The notes beneath the pieces were generated by a model. That model ran no database searches and was not told the DNA's origin. It saw only the letters and a program-made list of their open reading frames with translations. The translations under genes and the position numbers were made by a program. Positions 1 through 6,051 of a stretch of DNA of 11,312 bases are shown here, piece by piece (the stretch's first letter is position 1; each line of letters opens with the position of its first letter). The DNA comes from CAWVWD01 sp965662365 (lineage in GTDB: Bacteria > Bacteroidota > Bacteroidia > Chitinophagales > Saprospiraceae): the NCBI GenBank assembly GCA_965662365.1, contig CBFIHR010000110.1:1-11312 (forward strand). Reading direction: 5' to 3'.

Positions 1-225
1 TATGAGGGTAGAAAAATAAAACTCACTTACAAAGCCTACAATGCCGCAGAGATACATCATACCGAATTGTTTGATGGTACTAAATGGATACAAATTGCCA
101 ACCTGTATGATTTAGGAGAATCACCTAATTCGTCAGCTTACAACATACTGAGTCCTACTGAAAGAGAAGCCAGAGCGGATAAACTCAATACAAAGGCAAA
201 AAAATATATCAAACTATTTTTATAA
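1..225 (+). CDS. 3' end of an unknown gene (5' end outside window)
   Basis: Frame 1 is open from the first base to a TAA at 223-225 and gives 74 residues ending in KKYIKLFL. The start lies to the left of the window. The visible part is charged and soluble-looking, with an aromatic stretch (TKWIQIANLYDLG) and a lysine-rich end, and has no membrane segment or motif that I recognise. Only 20 bases separate it from the next gene on the same strand, so the two are probably co-transcribed. Its position next to a serine recombinase suggests accessory element cargo. No function can be assigned. Confidence 0.55.
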   Translation, partial: YEGRKIKLTYKAYNAAEIHHTELFDGTKWIQIANLYDLGESPNSSAYNILSPTEREARADKLNTKAKKYIKLFL

Positions 226-245
226 CACTTGATAACAACACAACT

Positions 246-563
246 ATGAGCTTACTCAAAGTCTATAAAACTCCCTGTCGCAACTGTCTTTTGTCAAGTG
301 ACCGAATCGTATCACCAAAAAGAGCCAAGGAGTTGATTGAAGCAACAATAAAAGCCGACAGTTACTTCATTTGCCACAAGTCAAGTATGAATGGAGAGGA
401 GGTCTGCTGCAATCGGTTTTACAATGAAATCGGTAATAAAAGCGGTAAGATTGAAATTCTAAACGAATTGGATAAAATTACAAACGGACAAATTATTGAA
501 TTCGTGGAGCAGGAAGACAATGAATGTTTACCATCTTACAATGAAATGATGAACATACCGTAA
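246..563 (+). CDS. Small cysteine-rich protein, possible metal-binding, function unknown
   Basis: This is a 105-residue soluble protein. Near the N terminus it has a C-x-x-C pair (C11, C14), followed by C43-H44, a C54-C55 pair and a late C94. The spacing of CxxC, CH and CC within 55 residues suggests a small zinc or iron-sulfur site. The conserved-looking core (CRNCL, then RIVSPKRAKELI, then FICHK and VCCNRFY) resembles short hypothetical proteins carried by phages and mobile elements; that is my memory of such proteins, not a search result. The second half is acidic and lacks cysteines apart from C94. The ATG at 246 follows the upstream stop by 20 bases. No Shine-Dalgarno is visible, which is usual in Bacteroidota. 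I do not assign a function. Confidence 0.75.
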   Translation: MSLLKVYKTPCRNCLLSSDRIVSPKRAKELIEATIKADSYFICHKSSMNGEEVCCNRFYNEIGNKSGKIEILNELDKITNGQIIEFVEQEDNECLPSYNEMMNIP

Positions 564-832
564 CATCAAATATTGCAAGTACACACAACTACACAAGCAT
601 TAAAAAACATTAATAATCATTTAATCGCAGCACTTAAAAAACTTCGCACAAGCATATTTATCCGCAGCACAATCATTTAAAATTTACTTTAAAATTATTT
701 TTTTTATGGAATTGTGCATTAAAGAACCAAAAGTTCAACGTAAAAACGTTAAATTGAACTCACGAGAAAGAAGTAAACTAATTAAATTATTCGCAACCGT
801 AATCGTTAACCATACTATACAAAAAATATCAA
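564..832 (+). promoter_or_regulatory. Intergenic region upstream of the recombinase, rich in repeated motifs
   Basis: This is a 269-base AT-rich gap with no credible ORF. It contains four short motifs that each occur twice: CACAAGCAT (592-600, 647-655), TAAAAAAC (601-608, 635-642), AATCATTTAA (615-624, 671-680) and CGCAGCAC (626-633, 663-670). The order of the last two is swapped between the copies. Further right is an inverted repeat at 732-760. The recombinase promoter must lie here, but I find no clean TAnnTTTG box; TACTTTAA near 684 is the nearest. The repeated motifs would suit binding by a regulator or a recombination directionality factor (inference). Confidence 0.45.
732..760. repeat. 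Interrupted inverted repeat upstream of the recombinase gene
   Basis: AGTTC-AACGT (732-741) is separated by AAAA from ACGTT (746-750), and after AAATT the outer arm closes with GAACT (756-760). Both arms pair perfectly, 5 + 5 bp, with a one-sided 5-base bulge. It lies 72 bases before the recombinase start, so an operator or leader hairpin is plausible. No partner protein is visible. Confidence 0.45.
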
Positions 833-2383
833 ATGAATAAAATCGGTTTTTCATACGCTCGTGTATCAACAGAAAAACAATCTCAGAGTGGAGTTAGTAT
901 TGAAGCTCAACACGCTTACAACTTATCTTTTGCCAAAGGATTAGGAGTAGAAGTAATGAAGCAATTTTCTGAATTAGGAAAAACAGGTAGAAATTTCAAT
1001 CGTCCTCAAATACATGCGCTCAAAAGAACTGTCAAGAAAGAACTGAAAAAAGGAAATGATGTATTTGTATTTATATATGATACTTCAAGACTTGGACGTG
1101 ATGTATTAGGTAATGAAGAGTTTAGAAGAGAGTTACAAAAACTTGGAGCCAACGTTTATATTACTTCAGAAAATACCAATATCAGTAATGATGATACCTT
1201 CTTTATGTTTGGAGTCAAGTCTCTTTTAGCTGAACAGCAAAGTAGAGACAATGGCAGAAGAACCTCAAGAGGAATGCGTCAAGTATATGAAATGGGATTT
1301 TTACCATTGGCTCGACTGCCTTTCGGTTATAACAAAATAAAAATAGGAAATAGAAAATCAGGAGAGCCTAATGAAGACGGATTTCGATTACAAAAGATGT
1401 ATTTTGAATTTTTAGAGCGGTCAACAGACAAAAATATCCTTTGGAGAAAACATCTTCCTGAAATGCGTAAAAGTTCTTTTTATGATTTATTCGAGGATCA
1501 TCGCTTAATATTTTACTCAGGACGTATTCCAATTCCAATGAAACGTGGTTTTGAGAAAATTGTAGAAGGTAAGCACAATGGAATTATCACTATTGAGCAG
1601 TGCGAACGTATCATGCAATTAAATGAAATAGAGCGACAGAAACCAAACGATAATAAAGTCTATTACACTACTGACGAATACCGAGAAATATATTGGTTAA
1701 AAGGTTTACTATGGCATGAACCATCACAAAAACCTTACACCTCTTCTTCCACTACTAAACCTCGAAAAAATGAAGTGCGTCATTATTACCGCCCTCAAAA
1801 GGGGATAGGTGCTTCCTTGCCCGTTCACAAAGCACATGAAGTAATTATGATGGCATTACGAGAATTGCGATTGTCAGAAGAGAATTATAATGACTTGAAG
1901 GTAGAAGCTCAAAAACAGATGCATCAATACCAAGCTACTACTCATAAAAAGATTAATGACTTAGAAAAAGACAGGAAAATTATCGAAAAAAAGATAGCAA
2001 CTTTAGACGCAAATTTTGATAAATACAGTCCAAGTATTTATGAACGCTTACTGGACGGTTTGAACCAAAAATTAAGCTCTATTGAAGAAGCTATTAAAAA
2101 CCAATATAAACTCGTTGAAAACGTTGATAGCACTCTATTAGAGGTATTAGATGTAATGCGTAGTATATCCAATATTGTTGAAGTAGCCAATACTGATTAT
2201 AAGCAAAATATATTGGAAGGTATCTTTGGACCGAGGATAGATATTGACTTAAAAAACAAGATAGTTCGAACCGCTTATTTTAATCCCATCATTCAGACAA
2301 TATGCTGTAAATCAGATAATTACAATCACATTGCTGTGGTGAATGATGGGATTTTAGCGGGTAGTCCGCTTATGGGTACCTAA
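833..2383 (+). CDS. Large serine recombinase (site-specific integrase)
   Basis: This 516-residue recombinase cuts and rejoins DNA through a serine-DNA intermediate and probably inserts and excises the element. The N-terminal resolvase domain (about 5-150) has YARVST with R10 and the nucleophile S12, and TSRLGRD with R86 and R89, the four core catalytic positions of the family. A long helix (SRDNGRRTSRGMRQ, 137-150) leads into a recombinase DNA-binding domain (about 155-265). The zinc-ribbon region (about 288-335) aligns by eye but lacks the expected cysteines. A coiled coil follows at about 350-430. The usual C-terminal block ends near FNPI (483-486), after which about 30 unusual residues run to the stop. 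The start is ATG at 833. The TAA at 2381-2383 lies inside the tRNA-His gene, a 9-base overlap on opposite strands. Confidence 0.93.
   Translation: MNKIGFSYARVSTEKQSQSGVSIEAQHAYNLSFAKGLGVEVMKQFSELGKTGRNFNRPQIHALKRTVKKELKKGNDVFVFIYDTSRLGRDVLGNEEFRRELQKLGANVYITSENTNISNDDTFFMFGVKSLLAEQQSRDNGRRTSRGMRQVYEMGFLPLARLPFGYNKIKIGNRKSGEPNEDGFRLQKMYFEFLERSTDKNILWRKHLPEMRKSSFYDLFEDHRLIFYSGRIPIPMKRGFEKIVEGKHNGIITIEQCERIMQLNEIERQKPNDNKVYYTTDEYREIYWLKGLLWHEPSQKPYTSSSTTKPRKNEVRHYYRPQKGIGASLPVHKAHEVIMMALRELRLSEENYNDLKVEAQKQMHQYQATTHKKINDLEKDRKIIEKKIATLDANFDKYSPSIYERLLDGLNQKLSSIEEAIKNQYKLVENVDSTLLEVLDVMRSISNIVEVANTDYKQNILEGIFGPRIDIDLKNKIVRTAYFNPIIQTICCKSDNYNHIAVVNDGILAGSPLMGT
2356..2370. repeat. Short hairpin beside the tRNA-His 3' end
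   Basis: AGCGG (2356-2360) and CCGCT (2366-2370) form a perfect 5-bp stem with loop GTAGT, five bases from the tRNA discriminator position. It lies within the last codons of the recombinase. It could be an arm of the recombinase att site or help tRNA 3' processing. On the tRNA strand it is followed by AAAATCCC and not a T-run, so it is not a standard terminator. Confidence 0.35.
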
Positions 2384-2449
2384 CCGGATTCGAACCGGCG
2401 ACCCTCGGTACCACAAACCGATGCTCTAACCAACTGAGCTATAGGTACC
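2375..2449 (-). tRNA. tRNA-His (anticodon GTG)
   Basis: The minus strand folds into a complete cloverleaf. The acceptor arms GTACCTA (2442-2448 on the complement) and TAGGTAC (2376-2382) pair fully. The D-stem is GCTC/GAGC, the anticodon stem TCGGT/ACCGA, the anticodon loop TTGTGGT with GTG at 2412-2414, and the T-loop TTCGAAT sits in a 5-bp stem with one G-T pair. The extra 5' G at 2449 opposite C73 at 2375 is the G-1:C73 identity pair of histidine tRNAs and confirms the assignment. The bases after C73 are CAT, so a full CCA is not encoded and must be added by the nucleotidyltransferase. The 3' end overlaps the recombinase stop codon on the other strand. Confidence 0.96.
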
Positions 2450-2468
2450 ATTTTTTAATAAAGCGATG

Positions 2469-2476
2469 CAAAGATA
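2469..2476 (-). promoter_or_regulatory. Bacteroidota-type -7 box of the tRNA-His promoter
   Basis: The minus strand reads TATCTTTG, an exact match to the Bacteroidota -7 consensus TAnnTTTG, 19 bases upstream of the tRNA 5' base. The predicted leader is only about ten bases. At the -33 position the sequence is TTTT and not the preferred TTTG. The box lies in the 75-base gap after oadB, so tRNA-His has its own promoter and need not rely on readthrough. Confidence 0.65.
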
Positions 2477-2524
2477 GTTTATTCCCGCATTATTAAAAAT
2501 ATTTTGAAAACTTTTTTTAAAAAA

Positions 2525-3679
2525 TTATCCTAATAAGGCAATTAAAATTCCTGCTGCTACTGCCGAACCGATAACCCCCGAAATATTAGAGGACATCGCA
2601 TACTGTAAAATATGATTACTCGAATCGTATTTTAAGGCTAACTTATTAGCTTCACGAGAAGCCATCGGTACGGCACTTAAGCCTGTTGCACCGATTAATG
2701 GATTGATTTTCTTTTTAGAAAATAAATTATGAATTTTTACGGCAAAAATGCCACCCATCATTGAGATAGCGAAAGCTAAAAATCCACCGGCGATAATCAT
2801 AATCGTTGTTGTATCTAAAAACGAACTGGCGGTCATGGTAGAACCGACAATTAATCCTAAAAATACAGTCGCAACGTTCATAATCGTATCCGAAGCAGCC
2901 TTGAATAAACGATTGGTACTCGAACCAATTTCTTTAACTAAATTTCCGAATAATAACATTCCGACAAGCGGTGCAGCCGTTGGTACAACTAAGCAAACGA
3001 CGATGGCTAATGCAATTGGAAAGATAATTTTTACGGTCTTTAAATCTTTAATTTTAATTTTATTTGGATAGAGTTTATCTTGTTTTTTCATGTGAATTTT
3101 AAACTCTTTTTCCGAAATCGTTAATTTGGCAACCAATGGTAAAATCACTGGTACTAAAGCCATGTAAGAATAGGCAGCAATCGCAATTGGCCCTAAAAGG
3201 TGCGGCGCTAATTCAATGGCAATAAATATTGCTGTTGGTCCGTCAGCACCGCCAATGATTCCCAGGGCAGCTGCTTCAGGTGCCGAAAAGCCTAAGGCAA
3301 CGGCTGAAATCAGGACGATAAAGATGCCTAATTGTGCGGCAGCACCAAAGAAGGCTAAGCGTAAATTTCGTAACATCGGTCCGAAATCTGTCATTGCTCC
3401 AACGCCCATAAAAATTAATGGTGGCAGAATCGTTGTTTTAATCAACGCATCGTACAACAAATTCATAATGCCGCCATAATCTGTTGCTGCCATATTTCCG
3501 CCAGGGAAGTTTGCCAACAAAACACCGAATCCAATAGGTACTAATAATAAAGGTTCATACTCTTTTCGAATGCCTAAATAGAGTAGGAGGCCTGCTATTA
3601 TAATCATCAACAATGAGCCAGGACTATCCAGAAGATTGTCGAAAGCGGTCATTGTATATATTTTATCAAAAATTTCCAT
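2525..3679 (-). CDS. oadB: Sodium-translocating decarboxylase, beta subunit (membrane sodium pump)
   Basis: This 384-residue protein is the membrane subunit that decarboxylates the carboxybiotin made by the alpha subunit and uses the energy to move sodium out of the cell. It has about nine or more hydrophobic segments. Family signatures are visible: GGADGPTAIF at 143-152 with D146 (the counterpart of the sodium/proton-linked aspartate of Klebsiella OadB), GNLVKE at 245-250, NPLIGATGLSAVPMASR at 326-342 and NISGVIGSAVAAG at 365-377. It is somewhat shorter than the roughly 430 residues of enterobacterial OadB. It is the last gene of oadG-oadA-oadB. Its ATG lies one base from the repeat array that fills the gap after oadA, so its start has no Shine-Dalgarno. 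No clear terminator follows, only T-rich sequence. The substrate (oxaloacetate, or less likely another carboxy compound) is inferred from oadA. Confidence 0.93.
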   Translation of the reverse strand: MEIFDKIYTMTAFDNLLDSPGSLLMIIIAGLLLYLGIRKEYEPLLLVPIGFGVLLANFPGGNMAATDYGGIMNLLYDALIKTTILPPLIFMGVGAMTDFGPMLRNLRLAFFGAAAQLGIFIVLISAVALGFSAPEAAALGIIGGADGPTAIFIAIELAPHLLGPIAIAAYSYMALVPVILPLVAKLTISEKEFKIHMKKQDKLYPNKIKIKDLKTVKIIFPIALAIVVCLVVPTAAPLVGMLLFGNLVKEIGSSTNRLFKAASDTIMNVATVFLGLIVGSTMTASSFLDTTTIMIIAGGFLAFAISMMGGIFAVKIHNLFSKKKINPLIGATGLSAVPMASREANKLALKYDSSNHILQYAMSSNISGVIGSAVAAGILIALLG

Positions 3680-3680
3680 T

Positions 3681-3774
3681 TGTTAATTGTGTTTAAATGT
3701 TCAAGTGTTTGAATATTCGAATGTGATCAAACACTCAAACAATTAAACACTCGAACATTTGAACATTCAAACAC
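3681..3774. repeat. Inverted pair of 8-bp tandem repeat arrays filling the oadA-oadB gap
   Basis: On the plus strand 3727-3774 is six consecutive 8-bp units (TCAAACAC, TCAAACAA, TTAAACAC, TCGAACAT, TTGAACAT, TCAAACAC). From 3681 to 3720 are five units in the opposite sense (TGTTAATT, GTGTTTAA, ATGTTCAA, GTGTTTGA, ATATTCGA), with 3721-3726 between the two halves. The halves can pair as a long imperfect hairpin in the oad mRNA. The array starts one base from the oadB start codon, and its last base is the G of the oadA TAG stop. Confidence 0.85.
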
Positions 3775-5669
3775 TAAGCTAATTTCACAATCACATCATC
3801 TTCCTCAACATCTTGACCGTCTTTGAAGCAAATTTCTACGACTTTTCCTGCTTTGTCTGCTGTGATAGCGTTGATAACTTTCATTGCTTCAATGTAGGCA
3901 ACGGTTTGTCCAACGATGATATCATCACCAATTTTGATTGGTGTTTCTACAGAATCTTTCGTTAAATAGAATTTACCTTCTAAAGGTGCTAAAATCTCCG
4001 CTTTCGCCTCAGCCGCTGAAATAGTCGGTGTTTCTTCTTTTTTAACAATAGGTTCGTTGGCTTCTGCTATCTCGTTTTCATCATAATCGACTTTTACGAC
4101 AAAGCGTTCACCATTGACCGTTACATTTAATTTTTTTGGTTGAAAATCAGCTGGTGCAGTCGGTGCAGGATTGACGGCAACTGGAGCCGGATTTTCTTTA
4201 GCCGCTTTTTTAGCTTTGCGTTCTGCCAAGTCTGCTAAGAAACTCTTTTTTGCCTCGCCAGATTTATAGGCTTCATATTGTTTTGGGTGCATGGCATATT
4301 CCATCAATTCTTCCTCATCTTGACCAACGTCCCAGCCTTTTTCTTTCATTTTTTGACGATACATATCCAATTCATCAGGATACAAATCTTGTGGATGACC
4401 AGTGTAAAACTCACGACCTTGCTCTTTGGCAAGTGCTAAAATTTCATCTCCTAATTTCCCTGGTAATTGTCCTGCACGACCTAATAACATATCCCAAGTA
4501 TTGTCATCAATGATTTGCCAACGAGGTTTGCCTTTGAAACTGTTCATGGCATTTAGCAACGAAACGTTTTTAACATACTGACTGAAAGGCGTCACCAAAG
4601 GCGGATAACCAAATTGTGGACGCACGTATTGTACCTCCTGAAACAACTTAATTAATAAATCATCTTGCGTTACTTCGGGTTTATTCCGTTTTTTGAGCCA
4701 TTTATTTAATGACTTTAAATTATTTTCTAAATCCGCCATCAAACTTCCCATCATTCCACCTGGCAATCCTGGTGCAATTAATAAAGAGTTCATTAGACGA
4801 TTGCGAGGATTAATATAATATCCTAAATAATCATCAATAAATTCTTGCGTCAAAGAACGAACTTTCATATACGCATCCATATTAATATCTGGCACATCAT
4901 ACCCAGCATCACGCAACATTTCATGAACGGTTAGTAGGTCAGCGTGACCCGTTCCCCAAGATAGGGGTTCTATTCCTACATCAACGACGTCTGCACCATT
5001 TCTAACAGCTTCTAAAGTTGAAACGATTGAAAATCCGGTCGTTGAATGCCCGTGATATTGCACCAATATTTCAGGAGCATATTCCTTGATACCTTTTATC
5101 ATTTTACCAATCGACACAGGTCGGCCGATACCAGCCATGTCTTTAATGCAAATTTCCTCTGCACCAGCATCAATTAATTGTTTAGCTAAATTGATATAAT
5201 ACTCAACCGTGTGTACTTCTGAATAGGTAATACTCAATGCCCCTTGAGCAATCATGCCTCCTTCTTTGGCATATCGAATAGAGTCAATGATATTTCGAGG
5301 GTCGTTTAAGCCACAGAAGGAACGAGCAATATCTGTTCCTTGCTTTTTCTTAACTTTGAACATTAACTTACGAACATCAGCTGGCACCGGACTCATACGG
5401 ATTCCATTTAAAGCACGTTCTAACATGTGCGTTTGAATACCTGCGTCGTTGAACGGTTGTGTCCATTCTCTAACCGACTTGTTCGGGTTTTCTCCAAACA
5501 ATAAATTGATTTGCTCGAATCCGCCTCCGTTTGTTTCTATTCTTGAGAAACAACCCATTTCTACGATATGTGGAGCAACACGCTTCAACATATCAACTCT
5601 CGGCATATACTTCCCTGAAGATTGCCACATATCTCGATAAACGAGTGAAAATTTTATTTTTCGTCCCAT
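3774..5669 (-). CDS. oadA: Biotin-dependent carboxyltransferase, oxaloacetate decarboxylase alpha / pyruvate carboxylase subunit B type
   Basis: This 631-residue cytoplasmic enzyme moves a carboxyl group from oxaloacetate to biotin, giving pyruvate; carboxybiotin then feeds OadB. The HMGL-like barrel (about 1-280) keeps metal and catalytic residues: D13 in YRDMWQS, K176 in IKDMAG, and H206 and H208 in YHGHSTTG. The wording around them differs from classical OadA (TRDAHQS, HTHATSG) and matches the variant I recall from Bacteroides genomes. The PYC/OADA conserved domain spans about 300-470. A charged helix and a Pro/Ala linker (about 480-525) lead to the biotinyl domain (558-631), with biotin on K597 in EAMK. 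A longer loop (FYLTKDSVETPIKIG) resembles the AccB thumb. No biotin carboxylase gene is in the window, which favours decarboxylase over ATP-dependent pyruvate carboxylase. Confidence 0.92.
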   Translation of the reverse strand: MGRKIKFSLVYRDMWQSSGKYMPRVDMLKRVAPHIVEMGCFSRIETNGGGFEQINLLFGENPNKSVREWTQPFNDAGIQTHMLERALNGIRMSPVPADVRKLMFKVKKKQGTDIARSFCGLNDPRNIIDSIRYAKEGGMIAQGALSITYSEVHTVEYYINLAKQLIDAGAEEICIKDMAGIGRPVSIGKMIKGIKEYAPEILVQYHGHSTTGFSIVSTLEAVRNGADVVDVGIEPLSWGTGHADLLTVHEMLRDAGYDVPDINMDAYMKVRSLTQEFIDDYLGYYINPRNRLMNSLLIAPGLPGGMMGSLMADLENNLKSLNKWLKKRNKPEVTQDDLLIKLFQEVQYVRPQFGYPPLVTPFSQYVKNVSLLNAMNSFKGKPRWQIIDDNTWDMLLGRAGQLPGKLGDEILALAKEQGREFYTGHPQDLYPDELDMYRQKMKEKGWDVGQDEEELMEYAMHPKQYEAYKSGEAKKSFLADLAERKAKKAAKENPAPVAVNPAPTAPADFQPKKLNVTVNGERFVVKVDYDENEIAEANEPIVKKEETPTISAAEAKAEILAPLEGKFYLTKDSVETPIKIGDDIIVGQTVAYIEAMKVINAITADKAGKVVEICFKDGQDVEEDDVIVKLA

Positions 5670-5686
5670 TGTTAATGATTGATTTT

Positions 5687-5719
5687 AAGGGTCGGCTGCT
5701 TCTAAAACAGCTGACTCTT
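5687..5719. repeat. Inverted repeat between oadG and oadA
   Basis: Arms at 5687-5698 and 5708-5719 pair over 12 positions around a 9-base loop. Two of the pairs are G-T when read on the plus strand and become A-C mismatches in the oad transcript. The hairpin is therefore weaker in the sense mRNA than its length suggests. It fills most of the 57-base gap and could moderate the oadG/oadA ratio (inference). Confidence 0.45.
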
Positions 5720-5726
5720 GAACTAA

Positions 5727-5996
5727 CTATACTTTTTTAATTGAAGATATTTTCCCTTTGCCTTTAGTTACGATTTCGACTGCGGCAACGATTGCAGCCA
5801 TTTTTTGAGGACTGATTTCTTGATGAATATCAGCTAAATTGGTAGCGGTCTTCTTGATGCTCGGAACTTCTTTAGTAACTCGGTTGACTGCCCAAATCAA
5901 GACTCTTCCCGTTACAACAACAAGTGCTAAAACGGTGAAAACGGTAATCATACCAATTAGTAAATAGCCAAACGCATCAATTATTTCTGGCTTCAT
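5727..5996 (-). CDS. oadG: Sodium-translocating decarboxylase, gamma subunit (OadG family)
   Basis: From the ATG at 5996 this is an 89-residue protein with one N-terminal membrane helix (GYLLIGMITVFTVLALVVVTG) and a cytoplasmic tail. The tail ends in the family-typical pattern SPQKMAAIVAAVEIVT followed by a basic end. OadG holds the alpha and beta subunits together at the membrane. An in-frame ATG at 6050 would give 107 residues. I prefer 5996 because the 18 extra residues are atypical for the family and because the 6050 start lies inside a perfect inverted repeat (6027-6051) that looks like leader or operator DNA. The tail lacks the histidine-rich zinc site of Klebsiella OadG, as in many homologues. 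It is the first gene of the oad cluster, 57 bases before oadA. Confidence 0.85.
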   Translation of the reverse strand: MKPEIIDAFGYLLIGMITVFTVLALVVVTGRVLIWAVNRVTKEVPSIKKTATNLADIHQEISPQKMAAIVAAVEIVTKGKGKISSIKKV

Positions 5997-6026
5997 TGGA
6001 TATTTAGTTTTTGTAGTGAAAATCAA

Positions 6027-6051
6027 AATGGTCATTACAAAATTGACCATT
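6027..6051. repeat. Perfect inverted repeat in the oadG leader
   Basis: AATGGTCA (6027-6034) and TGACCATT (6044-6051) form an 8-bp perfect dyad with a 9-base spacer, about 30 bases upstream of the preferred oadG start. Its symmetry and place suit an operator for a dimeric regulator or a 5' leader hairpin of the oad operon. It also contains the alternative upstream ATG, which I therefore treat as noncoding. Confidence 0.5.

Larger units (their letters stand above)
1..2375. mobile_element. Right end of a probable integrative element inserted at tRNA-His
   Basis: The stretch holds two unknown genes and a large serine recombinase that runs directly into the 3' end of an intact tRNA-His gene. Everything beyond the tRNA is core metabolism. 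An integrase-family gene at the very edge, pointing into a tRNA 3' end, is the classical layout of an integrated element. The other end, and with it the duplicated att copy, is outside the window. I searched by eye for a second tRNA-His 3' fragment and found none here. The boundary at 2375 is the tRNA discriminator base and is approximate. Confidence 0.5.

Noticed and set aside
1..2383. Defence island or multi-gene novel system in the element end
   Set aside because: Only one partial ORF, one small unknown protein and the recombinase are visible, with no nuclease, helicase, toxin or methylase motif, so a system call is not supported.
2748..3479. Plus-strand ORFs opposite oadB
   Set aside because: They are antisense shadows of a well-supported membrane protein gene, with low-complexity Ile/Ala/Pro composition and no known motif.
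3681..3774. CRISPR array
   Set aside because: The units are 8 bp with no spacers and are degenerate; no cas gene is nearby.
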